A stretch of DNA of 56,391 nt from positions 1 to 56,391 of the forward strand of contig NZ_JAQLDQ010000014.1 of the NCBI RefSeq assembly GCF_028209395.1, given 5' to 3'. Positions 7,522 through 16,780 of the stretch are shown here, one piece after another. The notes under the pieces are model-generated. The model had not been told where the DNA came from. It saw only the letters and a list, made by a program, of their open reading frames with translations, and did no database searches. Origin of the DNA: Collinsella aerofaciens (lineage in GTDB: Bacteria; Actinomycetota; Coriobacteriia; Coriobacteriales; Coriobacteriaceae). Position 1 is the first letter of the stretch. Each line of letters begins with the position of its first letter. Position numbers and translations under genes: made by a program.

Positions 7522-8250
7522 ATGTCAACCCTTTCCACGCTGGAGGCAAACAGCCTCAAAGGCGCCCTCGAGGCGCTGCTGCTGGTGTCGAGCGACCCCG
7601 TGAGCGCACCCGCGCTGGCAGGTGCGTTGGATATCGCCCCGGGCGAATGCGCGTCGCTGCTCGCCGAGCTCAAGGTTGAGTATGAGGAGGCCAACCGCGG
7701 CTTTCAGCTGCGCGAGGTCGCCGGCGGCTGGCGCCTGTTTACTCACCCCGCCTACCACGACGTGGTCGAGGCCTACGTGCTGAGCTGGGACACGCAAAAG
7801 CTGTCGCAAGCGGCGCTCGAAACACTGGCCGTCATAGCATACCACCAGCCCGTGACGCGCGAGGTGGTCAAAGGCATCCGCGGCGTCAATTCTGACGGCG
7901 TCATCGCGTCGCTCGTGGACAAAGGTCTGGTGCGCGAGCTCGGACGCGACCCCCAGCGCAGTCAGGCCATCATCTACGGCACGACCAACGCCTTCTTGGA
8001 AAAGTTCGGCCTGCGCTCCACCCGCGACCTGCCCGACCTGGAGCAGTTTGCCCCCGACGAGCAGTCGCGTCAGTTTATCCGCGAACGCCTGAGCGGCCGC
8101 AGCATTCAGTCCACGCTCGAGGAGCAGGCCGAGGACCTGGACGAGGAGCGCGAACTGCTCGATACCGATGTTGACGATGTTGAGGCAATCGAGGACTTGG
8201 AGACCCTGGTCGTCGACGAGACCTCGGAGGATTTGCATGACGAGGATTAA
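7522..8250 (+). CDS. scpB: Segregation and condensation protein B
   Basis: ScpB binds ScpA as a dimer and regulates SMC loading. The 242 residues contain the N-terminal winged helix (LKGALEALLLVSSDPVS) and the second winged helix with AALETLAVIAYHQPVTR and IRGVNSDGVIASLVDKGLV, both typical. After about residue 185 there is an acidic tail rich in D, E and L, longer than in many homologues. The last 14 bases overlap rluB. Confidence 0.96.
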   Translation: MSTLSTLEANSLKGALEALLLVSSDPVSAPALAGALDIAPGECASLLAELKVEYEEANRGFQLREVAGGWRLFTHPAYHDVVEAYVLSWDTQKLSQAALETLAVIAYHQPVTREVVKGIRGVNSDGVIASLVDKGLVRELGRDPQRSQAIIYGTTNAFLEKFGLRSTRDLPDLEQFAPDEQSRQFIRERLSGRSIQSTLEEQAEDLDEERELLDTDVDDVEAIEDLETLVVDETSEDLHDED

Positions 8251-9214
8251 CGAAGTAGGGGAGACGCGCGCCGGCGCTGCGGTACCCAACGCGGATACGC
8301 ACGAGTCCGACGCCCAGCCCGTCTATCCGCACACCATGCGCCTGCAGCGCTTTTTGGCGCGCGCGGGCGTGGCGAGCCGCCGCGGGTCGGAAGACCTGAT
8401 GACTGCCGGCCGCGTGACCGTCAACGGCCAGGTCGCGACCGAACTGGGTACCAAGGTCGACGTCGACCGCGACCATATCGAGGTCGACGGCATGCCCGTC
8501 AAGCTCAACCAGGGCGCCGTGTACTTGATGCTCTACAAGCCGACCGGCTACCTCACCACCATGAGCGACCCGCAGGAGCGCCCTTGCGTGGCCGACCTGG
8601 TCCCCCGCGACCGCTTTCCGGGACTATTCCCGGTGGGCCGCCTGGACCGAGACACCACAGGCCTTTTGCTCTTTACCACCGATGGCGACCTGTCGCAGGA
8701 TCTGCTGCACCCCAGCAAGCATGTCTATAAGACCTACCAGGCGCTCGTGGACGGCCACCTGACCGATCGCGACTTAGAACCACTCCGCCGCGGCATCGAA
8801 CTCGACGACGGCCTGTGCCAGCCGGCGATCTGCCGCGTCATCAACGCGCGCGAGGCAGAGGCCGTGGCTCCGCAAGGCGTCAAGCCCGGCACCACCGCCG
8901 TGGAGGTCATCATCCGCGAGGGGCGCAAAAACCAGGTCAAGCGCATGCTGAGCAAGATTCACCATCCGGTAATCCGCCTGCATCGCTGCAACTTTGCCGG
9001 CCTGGAGCTCAAGGACGTGGCCAAGGGCTCGTGGCGCGAGCTCACCGACCGCGAGGTACAGGTCCTCAAGGCCGGCGGCATCCCGCCTAAGCAGGCGAGC
9101 GCCAAGCGCAACGGCGGCAAGCCCCAAGACACGCCCGCCAGCCGCACGCGTCACCACGGCAGCCACGGCTCCGCACCCAAGCGCAACACCTACCGCGAGC
9201 GCTACACAGGCTAG
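8237..9214 (+). CDS. rluB: rRNA pseudouridine synthase, RluB/RsuA family
   Basis: The 325-residue enzyme isomerises a uridine in rRNA (in RluB, in helix 89-90 of 23S). An S4 RNA-binding domain (MRLQRFLARAGVASRR, about residues 34-90) comes first. The catalytic domain follows, with GRLDRDTTGLLLFTTDGDL holding the nucleophilic aspartate, then KTYQALV and VKRMLSKIHHPV. An Arg/His/Ser-rich tail from about residue 285 is poorly conserved. The ATG at 8237 follows TCGGAGGA inside the end of scpB. The scpA-scpB-rluB order is common in Gram-positive genomes. Confidence 0.94.
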   Translation: MTRINEVGETRAGAAVPNADTHESDAQPVYPHTMRLQRFLARAGVASRRGSEDLMTAGRVTVNGQVATELGTKVDVDRDHIEVDGMPVKLNQGAVYLMLYKPTGYLTTMSDPQERPCVADLVPRDRFPGLFPVGRLDRDTTGLLLFTTDGDLSQDLLHPSKHVYKTYQALVDGHLTDRDLEPLRRGIELDDGLCQPAICRVINAREAEAVAPQGVKPGTTAVEVIIREGRKNQVKRMLSKIHHPVIRLHRCNFAGLELKDVAKGSWRELTDREVQVLKAGGIPPKQASAKRNGGKPQDTPASRTRHHGSHGSAPKRNTYRERYTG

Positions 9215-9280
9215 GCAACCCGCCGCGCCCCTGCCCCCGCGAACCATACCAGCACGTCAACCATCGAAAGGAAGCATTGC

Positions 9281-9967
9281 ATGATCGTTGCCATCGACGG
9301 CCCCGCCGGTTCCGGCAAATCCACCATCGCCAAGGAGATCGCCCGCCAGCTGGGCTTTAACAAGCTCGACACGGGCGCCATGTATCGCGCCGTCACCTTC
9401 GCCGCGCTCGACCGCGGCATCGATCTGAACGACGAGACGGCCATCGACGCCCTCGCCGAGCAGATCGAGATTCGCTTTACCAACGGCACCGGCGAGGATA
9501 CGCGCCTGACCATTGACGGCCAGGACGCTTCGGCCGCCATTCGTACCCCGCAGGTCGACGCCAACGTGTCCAAGGTCTCGGCCTACCCGGGCGTGCGCGC
9601 CGCCATGCTCATTCACCAGCGCCGCGCCGCCGAGGACCGCGATATCGTGGCCGAGGGTCGCGACATCGGAACCGTCGTGTTCCCCAACGCGCAGGTCAAG
9701 GTCTTCCTGACCGCCGACCCGCGCGAGCGCGCCCGTCGTCGCGTGCTGCAACGCCACCAAAACGACGCTCAGCCGCTCAGCACAGATCAGCTCGAGACCG
9801 AGGTCGACGAAACCCTCGACGCCCTCAAGCAGCGCGACAAACTCGACAGCAGCCGCGAGGTCGCCCCGCTCGTGCCCGCCGAGGACGCCGTGCACGTCGA
9901 CTCCACCGCCCATACCATCGACGAGGTCGTCCGCATTATCGAGGACCTCATCAACCAAAGGAGGTAG
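9281..9967 (+). CDS. cmk: Cytidylate kinase
   Basis: This enzyme phosphorylates CMP/dCMP with ATP. The 228 residues have the P-loop DGPAGSGKST at residues 5-14, LDTGAMYRAVT, EGRDIGTVVFPNA and the lid TADPRERARRR. GAAAGG precedes the ATG. plsC begins three bases after the stop, and cmk-plsC-ispH is a conserved neighbourhood. Confidence 0.97.
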   Translation: MIVAIDGPAGSGKSTIAKEIARQLGFNKLDTGAMYRAVTFAALDRGIDLNDETAIDALAEQIEIRFTNGTGEDTRLTIDGQDASAAIRTPQVDANVSKVSAYPGVRAAMLIHQRRAAEDRDIVAEGRDIGTVVFPNAQVKVFLTADPRERARRRVLQRHQNDAQPLSTDQLETEVDETLDALKQRDKLDSSREVAPLVPAEDAVHVDSTAHTIDEVVRIIEDLINQRR

Positions 9968-9970
9968 CCC

Positions 9971-10699
9971 ATGCGCCTGTTTAAGCAGACGCCCGAGGAC
10001 TATTACAACGCCCCCTACGCAGAGTTCCCAGCGCTCATTCGCGGCACCGTCGTCGTAGTCATGGCCATCCTTTGGGCCTTCTCCAAGCTCATGTGGCGCT
10101 GGAAGGTCGAGGACGCTGACCTGCTGTTTGAGCGCCAGGACGGCCGCGGCAGCGTGGTCATCTGCAACCACACCTCGATGGCTGAGCTCTTGGCCGTGGA
10201 GACGGCGCTGTTCTTTGGCGGCCGCCGCATTCGCCCCATCTTTAAGTCCGAGTTCGCCAAGAGCAAGATCGTACGCTGGGCCTTTAGCCGCGTGGGCGGC
10301 ATTCCCGTGGAGCGCGGCACCGCCGACATGAAGTGCCTGCGCGCCGCCCAGCATGCGCTGCAGCGCGGCGAGGACGTCCTGATCTTCCCCGAGGGCACGC
10401 GCATCCGCTCGCGCGAGATCAAGCCCGAGGTCCACGGCGGTTTTGCGCTCATCGCCCAGATGGGCAAGGCGCCCGTCAACCCGCTCGCCATTTGCGGCTG
10501 GTCCGACATCACGCCCGCGGGCAAAAAGCTCATGCGTCCCAAGAAGTGCTGGATTCGTGCCGGCAAGGCCGTCGCGCTTTCGGACGCGCCGGCCGGGCTT
10601 AAGCGTACGGAGCGCCTGACCTGGTTTGAGTCCGAGGCCATGAGCCGCGTATACGCCATGCGTGACGAGCTGTGCGCCGAGCATCCGGGCAGGTTCTAG
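9971..10699 (+). CDS. plsC: 1-acyl-sn-glycerol-3-phosphate acyltransferase, HX4E variant
   Basis: PlsC adds the second acyl chain to make phosphatidic acid. The 242-residue protein has a hydrophobic anchor near residues 17-38. The catalytic block, normally NHxSxxD, reads NHTSMAE near residue 65, so the usual aspartate is glutamate. The other family blocks are present: GGIPVERG and FPEGTRIRS. Glutamate may keep the charge relay. AAAGGAGG precedes the ATG within the end of cmk. Confidence 0.9.
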   Translation: MRLFKQTPEDYYNAPYAEFPALIRGTVVVVMAILWAFSKLMWRWKVEDADLLFERQDGRGSVVICNHTSMAELLAVETALFFGGRRIRPIFKSEFAKSKIVRWAFSRVGGIPVERGTADMKCLRAAQHALQRGEDVLIFPEGTRIRSREIKPEVHGGFALIAQMGKAPVNPLAICGWSDITPAGKKLMRPKKCWIRAGKAVALSDAPAGLKRTERLTWFESEAMSRVYAMRDELCAEHPGRF

Positions 10700-10701
10700 C
10701 C

Positions 10702-11601
10702 ATGAGCGAGAACGTGACGAACACCGCCGCGACTGCGTCCGACCACGCAACCGCGCCTACCATCGAGATCGCCGCCCACGCCGGCACTTGCTACGGCGTA
10801 CAGCGTGCGCTCGATATGGCGCTGGCCGCTGCGCCGCAGGCAGGGGAGTGCAATCAGGTCCATACCTTGGGTCCGCTCATCCATAACCCTATCGTGGTGC
10901 GCGAGCTCGCTGAGGCAGGCGTTAGCCTGGCTGAGAACCTGGATAGCGCCGCAACCGGTACCGTGATCATCCGCGCCCACGGCGTGGTGCCGCAAGTGAT
11001 CGATGCTGCCCGCGAGCGCGGCCTTACCGTGGTCGACGCCACCTGTCCCTACGTGAAGAAGGTCCATGTGGCCGCCGAGCGCCTGGTACGCGAGGGCTAC
11101 CGCGTGGTAGTCGTAGGCGAGCCGGGCCATCCCGAGGTTGAGGGCATCGTGGGCCACGCCGGCAATGATGCACAGGTCGTGAGCTGTGCCGCCGACGCCA
11201 CCGCCTTGTCGCTCAAGGGCAAGGTAGGCCTCGTCGTGCAAACCACCCAGACTGCGCAGAACCTCGCCGAGGTCGTGGCTGCTATCACCCCGCGCGTGCA
11301 GGAGCTGCGCGTGATCAACACCATCTGCGCCGCCACGAGTGAGCGTCAACAGGCAGCAGCCACACTTGCCAACCGCTGCGACTGCATGGTCATCGTGGGC
11401 GGCAAGAACTCGGGCAACACCCGCCGCCTGGCGCAGATTTGCGCAGACGCCTGCGAGCGCACGCATCACATCGAGGAAGCTTCCGAGCTCCAGGCCGCGT
11501 GGTTTGCCGACGCTCACCACATCGGCATCACCGCCGGAGCCTCCACCCCGCAAGAACACATCGAACGCGCCGTCACGCGCATCAAGGAGCTTTGCCGCTA
11601 A
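10702..11601 (+). CDS. ispH: 4-hydroxy-3-methylbut-2-enyl diphosphate reductase
   Basis: IspH makes IPP and DMAPP in the last step of the non-mevalonate isoprenoid pathway, using a [4Fe-4S] cluster. The three cluster cysteines are visible: GTCYGV (C30), DATCPYVKK (C115) and NTICAATSERQ (about C204). The family motifs TLGPLIHN, RAHGV, GEPGHPEVEGI and GITAGASTP are all there. The ATG follows the plsC stop by two bases. Length 299 residues, usual for the family. Confidence 0.96.
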   Translation: MSENVTNTAATASDHATAPTIEIAAHAGTCYGVQRALDMALAAAPQAGECNQVHTLGPLIHNPIVVRELAEAGVSLAENLDSAATGTVIIRAHGVVPQVIDAARERGLTVVDATCPYVKKVHVAAERLVREGYRVVVVGEPGHPEVEGIVGHAGNDAQVVSCAADATALSLKGKVGLVVQTTQTAQNLAEVVAAITPRVQELRVINTICAATSERQQAAATLANRCDCMVIVGGKNSGNTRRLAQICADACERTHHIEEASELQAAWFADAHHIGITAGASTPQEHIERAVTRIKELCR

Positions 11602-11603
11602 CC

Positions 11604-13046
11604 ATGGACCAGACCGTACCCGCATACGCCGCCGAGGTGGCCGATTACGGGCGCAGCCGCGACCCCGAGCCGGGTGAGGGCGCGCTCGTCAAGAACGTGC
11701 GTCCCGAATCGCCCGCGTGGGATGTGGGTATCGAGCCGGGCATGCGCGTGCTCACGGTCAACGGTGAGCAGCTTACCGACATGATTGTGTGGCTCTGGGA
11801 GGCCGACGATGATACCGTCGAGCTCGAGGTTTTCGACCCGCGCGACGGCACCGTCACCCCCGTCGAGCTCGACCGCTTTCCCGGCGAGGATTGGGGTTTG
11901 GAGTTCGATGGCCCCATCTTCGACGGCATGCGTACCTGCGTCAACGCCTGCGTGTTCTGCTTTATGACCATGCTCCCCAAGGGCGGCCGCTCCACGCTCT
12001 ATATTCGCGACGACGACTATCGCCTAAGCTTTTTGCAAGGCAACTTTGTCACGCTTACGAACCTCACCGACGAGGACGTGCAAAACGTCATCCAGCGCAA
12101 CATGAGTCCCATGAACGTGTCGGTCCACGCTGTGAGCCCCGACGTCCGCCGTCGTATGATGGGCCGTAACGCTCAGCGAGGCATGGACGTACTCGAGACC
12201 ATCATGGCCGCCGGCATCGAGATTCACGCGCAGATTGTGCTGTGCCCCGGCATGAACGACGGCGAGGAGCTGGAAAAGACCCTGCGCTTTTGCGAGGAGC
12301 ACGAGCAAATCACAAGCCTGGGCATCGTGCCGCTCGGCTTTACCAAGCATCAGAACCGTTTTAGCTGGTCCTACAGCGACAAGCCCGAGCTGGCGCGCGA
12401 GACCATTGCCATGATCCGTCCCTACCAGGACCGTGCCTTCGAGCGCTTTGGCCGCCACACCTTCCAGATGAGCGACGAGTTCTATCTGGACGCCGGCATC
12501 GATCCTCCCGAGGCGGACTTTTACGACGGTTACCCGCAGTACTACGACGGCATCGGCATGATCCGTTCGTATCTAGACGAGACCGACGACGTGCTTGCCG
12601 CCGATACCGAGCGTCTGGCCCGCGTCCGCGAGGCCATCGCCGCCCGCAGCCAGCACCTGCTGTGCCTCTCGGGCGCCAGCGCACGCGACACGGTGGCCCG
12701 CTTTGTGGAGTCGCCCCAGGGACTCGCCGGCACTGTCACGGCCATCAAGAACCGCTACTTTGGCGGCAACGTGGACGTGACCGGCCTCATCGTCGCGTGT
12801 GACATCTTGGAGCAGCTGCCCCAAGATCTGTCGGGGGTTATGCTCTTTGTGCCTAAGCTCATGTTCAACGCTGACGGCATGACGCTTGACGAGTATCATC
12901 GTGACGATTTACTCGCAAGCCTTACCAGTCGCGGCGCCGAGGTTCATGTGGTGTCGACCATGCCGCATGAGCTGCTCGATACCCTGGAGCACATCCTTGG
13001 CATTGTGCCTGCCGACTCTACTAATTCCGCTGACCCTACCCATTAA
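11604..13046 (+). CDS. DUF512 family radical SAM-like protein with PDZ domain
   Basis: The 480-residue protein begins with a PDZ-like region (VKNVRPESPAWDVGIEPG, about residues 28-90). Next come a CXXXCXXC cysteine set (CVNACVFCF, about residues 112-120), typical of radical SAM enzymes, and a TIM-barrel-like middle with VSVHAVSPDVRRRMMG. The C-terminal DUF512 part includes FGRHTFQMSDEFYLDAG and YDGIGM. The family is widespread in Firmicutes, cyanobacteria and Actinobacteria but has no established reaction that I know of. It starts two bases after ispH and lies 10 bases before der, so a link to ribosome or membrane assembly is plausible but unproven. Confidence 0.9.
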   Translation: MDQTVPAYAAEVADYGRSRDPEPGEGALVKNVRPESPAWDVGIEPGMRVLTVNGEQLTDMIVWLWEADDDTVELEVFDPRDGTVTPVELDRFPGEDWGLEFDGPIFDGMRTCVNACVFCFMTMLPKGGRSTLYIRDDDYRLSFLQGNFVTLTNLTDEDVQNVIQRNMSPMNVSVHAVSPDVRRRMMGRNAQRGMDVLETIMAAGIEIHAQIVLCPGMNDGEELEKTLRFCEEHEQITSLGIVPLGFTKHQNRFSWSYSDKPELARETIAMIRPYQDRAFERFGRHTFQMSDEFYLDAGIDPPEADFYDGYPQYYDGIGMIRSYLDETDDVLAADTERLARVREAIAARSQHLLCLSGASARDTVARFVESPQGLAGTVTAIKNRYFGGNVDVTGLIVACDILEQLPQDLSGVMLFVPKLMFNADGMTLDEYHRDDLLASLTSRGAEVHVVSTMPHELLDTLEHILGIVPADSTNSADPTH

Positions 13047-13056
13047 AGGAGAGCAG

Positions 13057-14391
13057 ATGAAACCTATCGTCGCCGTCGTCGGACGCCCCAACGTGGGCAA
13101 GTCCACGCTCGTTAACCGCCTGGCCCAGACCTCGGACGCCATCGTCCACGAGTCTCGCGGCGTCACGCGCGATCGCTCATATCACACGGCCGATTGGAAC
13201 GGCCGCGAGTTCACCATCGTCGACACGGGCGGTATCGAGCCGCTCAAGAGCGACGACGTCTTTGCCACGTCCATCCGCGACCAGGCGCTCGCCGCCGCCG
13301 AGGAAGCCGCCGTCATCCTGTTTGTGGTCGATGGCCGCACCGGCGTCACCGAGGAGGACGAGTCGGTCGCTCGCATGCTCAAGCGCTGCGACAAGCCGGT
13401 CTTTCTGCTGGTGAACAAGCTCGACAACCCCGATCGCGAGAACGACAGCATCTGGGAGTTCTATTCGCTCGGCATCGGTGAGCCCACGCCGCTCTCGGCC
13501 CTGCATGGTCATGGCACGGGCGACCTGCTCGACGATATCGTGGCCCTGCTTCCGGAGGAAGAGGACGAGGTCGCCGACGAGTTCCCCGATGCGCTGAACG
13601 TGGCCATCATCGGCCGCCCCAACGCCGGCAAGTCCTCGCTGTTCAACCGCATCCTAGGCGCCGACCGCTCTATCGTGTCCAACATTGCCGGCACGACGCG
13701 CGACGCCATCGACACCGTCGTGGAGCGCAACGGCAAGCACTACCGCATGGTCGACACCGCGGGCATCCGCAAGAAGAGCACCGTGTACGAGAATATCGAG
13801 TACTACTCGATGGTCCGCGGCCTGCGCGCCATCGACCGCGCCGACGTGGCGCTGCTCGTCGTCGACGCCTCCGTGGGCGTTACCGAACAGGACCAGAAGG
13901 TCATGGGTCTTGCCATCGAGCGCGGCTGTGCCATCGTTGTGCTGCTCAACAAGTGGGACCTGCTCGACGACGACCGCAAGCGCGAGGCCTGCATGGAGAC
14001 CATCGACCGCCGTCTGGGCGTCATGGCTCCCTGGGCCCAGTACCTGCGCATCTCTGCCCTCACTGGCCGCAGCGTCGAGAAGATCTGGGCGATGGTCGAC
14101 GCCGCCGAAAAGACGCGCTCGCAAAAGATCAGCACTTCGCGCCTCAATACGTTCCTCACCGACCTGCGCGAGTTTGGCCACACCGTGGTGGACGGCAAGC
14201 GCCGCCTGCGCATGCACTACGTGACTCAGACGGGCATCAACCCGCCGACGTTCACGTTCTTCGTCAACCACAGCGACCTGGTCAACGACACCTACCAGCG
14301 CTACGTGGAGAACCGCATGCGCTCGACTTTCGATTTTGCCGGCACGCCCATTCGACTCTTCTTTAGGAAGAAGGAACAAAAGGATGCATAA
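13057..14391 (+). CDS. der: Ribosome biogenesis GTPase Der (EngA)
   Basis: Der assists 50S subunit assembly. The 444 residues hold two tandem G domains. The first has GRPNVGKST (residues 9-17), DTGG and NKLD; the second, from about residue 178, has GRPNAGKSS, DTAG and NKWD. A C-terminal KH-like domain follows (LRMHYVTQTGINPPTFTFFVN). AAAGGAGAG precedes the ATG. Its last 8 bases overlap plsY. Confidence 0.97.
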   Translation: MKPIVAVVGRPNVGKSTLVNRLAQTSDAIVHESRGVTRDRSYHTADWNGREFTIVDTGGIEPLKSDDVFATSIRDQALAAAEEAAVILFVVDGRTGVTEEDESVARMLKRCDKPVFLLVNKLDNPDRENDSIWEFYSLGIGEPTPLSALHGHGTGDLLDDIVALLPEEEDEVADEFPDALNVAIIGRPNAGKSSLFNRILGADRSIVSNIAGTTRDAIDTVVERNGKHYRMVDTAGIRKKSTVYENIEYYSMVRGLRAIDRADVALLVVDASVGVTEQDQKVMGLAIERGCAIVVLLNKWDLLDDDRKREACMETIDRRLGVMAPWAQYLRISALTGRSVEKIWAMVDAAEKTRSQKISTSRLNTFLTDLREFGHTVVDGKRRLRMHYVTQTGINPPTFTFFVNHSDLVNDTYQRYVENRMRSTFDFAGTPIRLFFRKKEQKDA

Positions 14392-15067
14392 TCCGATTCT
14401 GCTGACCGCCATCTGCGCCGTGGTCTCGTTCTTTATCGGGGCGATTCCGTTTGGCCTGATCCTGGGCCGCGTGTTCAACCACACGGACATTCGCAAGGCG
14501 GGTTCCGGCAACATCGGCACCACCAACGCGCTGCGCGTGGCCGGCCCCAAGGTGGCCGCGCTCACGCTGCTGCTCGACTGCCTTAAGGGCGCCATCTGCG
14601 TCCTTATCGCCCGTCCGCTTATCGCCGACATGGGCTATGGTTTTCCGCAGAACATCATGGCGCCTGGAGCCCCCGGCGACTGGATGCTCGGCGTCATTTG
14701 CCTGGCAGCTGTATGGGGCCATATCTTCTCGCCCTACCTCAACTTCCATGGCGGCAAGGGTATCGCCGTTGGTCTGGGCGTGATCCTTGCCTGGTACTGG
14801 CCCATTGGCCTGTCGCTACTGGGCATGTTTATCGTGGCCGTCGCCATCACCAAGTATGTGTCGGTGGGCTCACTCGCCGCTGCCATCGGTCTTCCCATCG
14901 CCGCTTGCGCGGTCTTTCCGTACAGCAGCCTGGGCCTCAAGTTTTGCATGGCGATGATCGGCATCACCGTAGTGTGGGCCCATCGCTCGAATATCCAAAA
15001 GCTCATGGCCGGTAAGGAGTCCAAGCTCTCGTTTACCAAGCGCGTCACCGAGCCCGACGATAAGTAG
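14384..15067 (+). CDS. plsY: Acyl-phosphate:glycerol-3-phosphate acyltransferase
   Basis: PlsY adds the first acyl chain to glycerol-3-phosphate at the membrane, using acyl-phosphate. The 227 residues have the conserved loops SGNIGTTNALRVAG (near 40-55) and FHGGKGIAVGLG, between five or six transmembrane helices. It overlaps der by 8 bases and is followed after 9 bases by gpsA, which supplies its substrate. Confidence 0.96.
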   Translation: MHNPILLTAICAVVSFFIGAIPFGLILGRVFNHTDIRKAGSGNIGTTNALRVAGPKVAALTLLLDCLKGAICVLIARPLIADMGYGFPQNIMAPGAPGDWMLGVICLAAVWGHIFSPYLNFHGGKGIAVGLGVILAWYWPIGLSLLGMFIVAVAITKYVSVGSLAAAIGLPIAACAVFPYSSLGLKFCMAMIGITVVWAHRSNIQKLMAGKESKLSFTKRVTEPDDK

Positions 15068-15076
15068 GAGAGAGTC

Positions 15077-16084
15077 ATGAATGTTGCGCTGATTGGCTCC
15101 GGCTCCTGGGGAACCGCCGTCGCCGGCCTCGCCGCCGAGCGAGCCGAGCGCGTGACCATGTGGGCCCATAGCGAGCAGACGGCCACCGGCATCAATGCCG
15201 AGCACCGCAATCCCCGGTATCTGGTGGACTACGAGCTGCCCGGCAACGTTGTCGCCGCCACGGACCTGTCGCAGGCGCTCGACGGCGCCGAGGCCATCAT
15301 CTTTGCCGTGCCCTCCACGCACCTGCGCAGCGTATGCCATCAGGCAGCACCCTTCATCGCCGCCGACACCCCGGCACTCTGCCTCACCAAGGGTATTGAG
15401 CCCGAATCCGGCCTGCTTATGAGTGAGGTAATCGCCAGTGAGATCGGCAACGAGTCGCGTGTCGCGGCGCTCTCGGGCCCCAACCATGCCGAGGAGATCT
15501 GCCGCGGCGGGCTTTCTGCCGCCGTCATCGCCAGCAATGATCCACAGGTAGGGGAGACCTTTAAGGACCTGCTCCTATCCACGGCCTTCCGCATCTACCT
15601 GTCGCAGGACATGACCGGCGTCGAGGTTTGCGGCGCCATGAAAAATGTCATCGCCATCGTGTGCGGCATTTCCGCCGGTTCTGGTGCGGGCGACAACACG
15701 CTTGCCCTTATCATGACGCGCGGCCTGGCCGAGATCAGCCGTCTGGTGCACGCCCGCGGCGGTCAAGCCATGACCTGCATGGGTCTTGCCGGCATGGGTG
15801 ACCTCATTGCCACCTGCACCTCCGAGCATTCGCGCAACCGCACCTTTGGCTACGAGTTTGCCCACGGCATCTCGCTCGACGAGTACCAGGCACGTACGCA
15901 TATGGTGGTCGAGGGCGCCGTCGCGGCCCGCAGCGTCAGTGAGCTTGCCCGTTCACTGGGCGTAGACATTCCGCTCACCTTTGCCGTGGAGCAAACGCTC
16001 TACAACGGTGTTACTTTGGATAGGGCGCTCGAGATTCTCACAGATCGCGTCCCTTCTCAAGAGTTCTACGGACTCACCGACTAG
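15077..16084 (+). CDS. gpsA: Glycerol-3-phosphate dehydrogenase [NAD(P)+]
   Basis: GpsA reduces dihydroxyacetone phosphate to sn-glycerol-3-phosphate for phospholipid synthesis. The 335 residues open with the Rossmann motif GSGSWGTA (residues 7-14). LSGPNHAEE, the catalytic-lysine segment CGAMKNVIAI and GLAGMGDLIATCTS follow. AGGAGAG precedes the ATG. The pairing with plsY makes a compact unit for the first steps of membrane lipid synthesis. Confidence 0.97.
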   Translation: MNVALIGSGSWGTAVAGLAAERAERVTMWAHSEQTATGINAEHRNPRYLVDYELPGNVVAATDLSQALDGAEAIIFAVPSTHLRSVCHQAAPFIAADTPALCLTKGIEPESGLLMSEVIASEIGNESRVAALSGPNHAEEICRGGLSAAVIASNDPQVGETFKDLLLSTAFRIYLSQDMTGVEVCGAMKNVIAIVCGISAGSGAGDNTLALIMTRGLAEISRLVHARGGQAMTCMGLAGMGDLIATCTSEHSRNRTFGYEFAHGISLDEYQARTHMVVEGAVAARSVSELARSLGVDIPLTFAVEQTLYNGVTLDRALEILTDRVPSQEFYGLTD

Positions 16085-16102
16085 CGCAGAAAGGCTTCTA
16101 CC

Positions 16103-16774
16103 ATGGGTTCCATCAAAATCGCTCCGTCTGTCCTTTCGGCCGACATGGCCAACCTCAAGGGCGAACTCGACAAGATCGCCGGTGCCGACTACGTGCACTT
16201 CGACGTTATGGACGGTCACTTTACCGGCAACCTCACCTTTGGCGTTGACATCCTTAAGGCCGTCAAGCGCTCCACCGATGTACCGGTCGACGCGCACCTC
16301 ATGGTGACGAACCCCGACGAGACGGTCGATTGGTACGCCGACGCCGGTGCCGACATGATCACCGTGCACTACGAGGCTTCCACGCACCTGCACCGCACGC
16401 TCACGCATCTGCAGCAGCGCGGCGTCAAGGCCGGCGTGGTGCTCAACCCCGCCACCCCCGTGTGCGTGCTCGAGAGCATCATCGACGTCGTCGATATGGT
16501 GCTGCTCATGAGCGTGAACCCGGGCTTTGGCGGCCAGAGCTTTATCCCGGGCACCATCGCAAAGCTTCACGAGCTCAAGGCCATGTGCGAGCGCCACGGC
16601 GTGTCGCCCCTGATCGAGGTCGACGGCGGTATCTCTTCCAAGAACATCGCCGAGGTCGTCAAGGCCGGCGCCAACGTGCTCGTGGCCGGCTCCGCCGTAT
16701 TTAAGTCCGAAGATCCCGCTGCCGAGGTTGCGCTGCTGCAGAAGCTGGGCAACGAGGCCGCACAGGAGGCATAA
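16103..16774 (+). CDS. rpe: Ribulose-phosphate 3-epimerase
   Basis: This pentose phosphate enzyme interconverts ribulose-5-phosphate and xylulose-5-phosphate. The 223-residue TIM barrel shows SVLSADMANL, HFDVMDGHF (metal-binding His/Asp), HLMV, VNPGFGGQSF and EVDGGIS. An AGAAAGG site precedes the ATG. Confidence 0.97.
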   Translation: MGSIKIAPSVLSADMANLKGELDKIAGADYVHFDVMDGHFTGNLTFGVDILKAVKRSTDVPVDAHLMVTNPDETVDWYADAGADMITVHYEASTHLHRTLTHLQQRGVKAGVVLNPATPVCVLESIIDVVDMVLLMSVNPGFGGQSFIPGTIAKLHELKAMCERHGVSPLIEVDGGISSKNIAEVVKAGANVLVAGSAVFKSEDPAAEVALLQKLGNEAAQEA

Positions 16775-16780
16775 ACCCTT

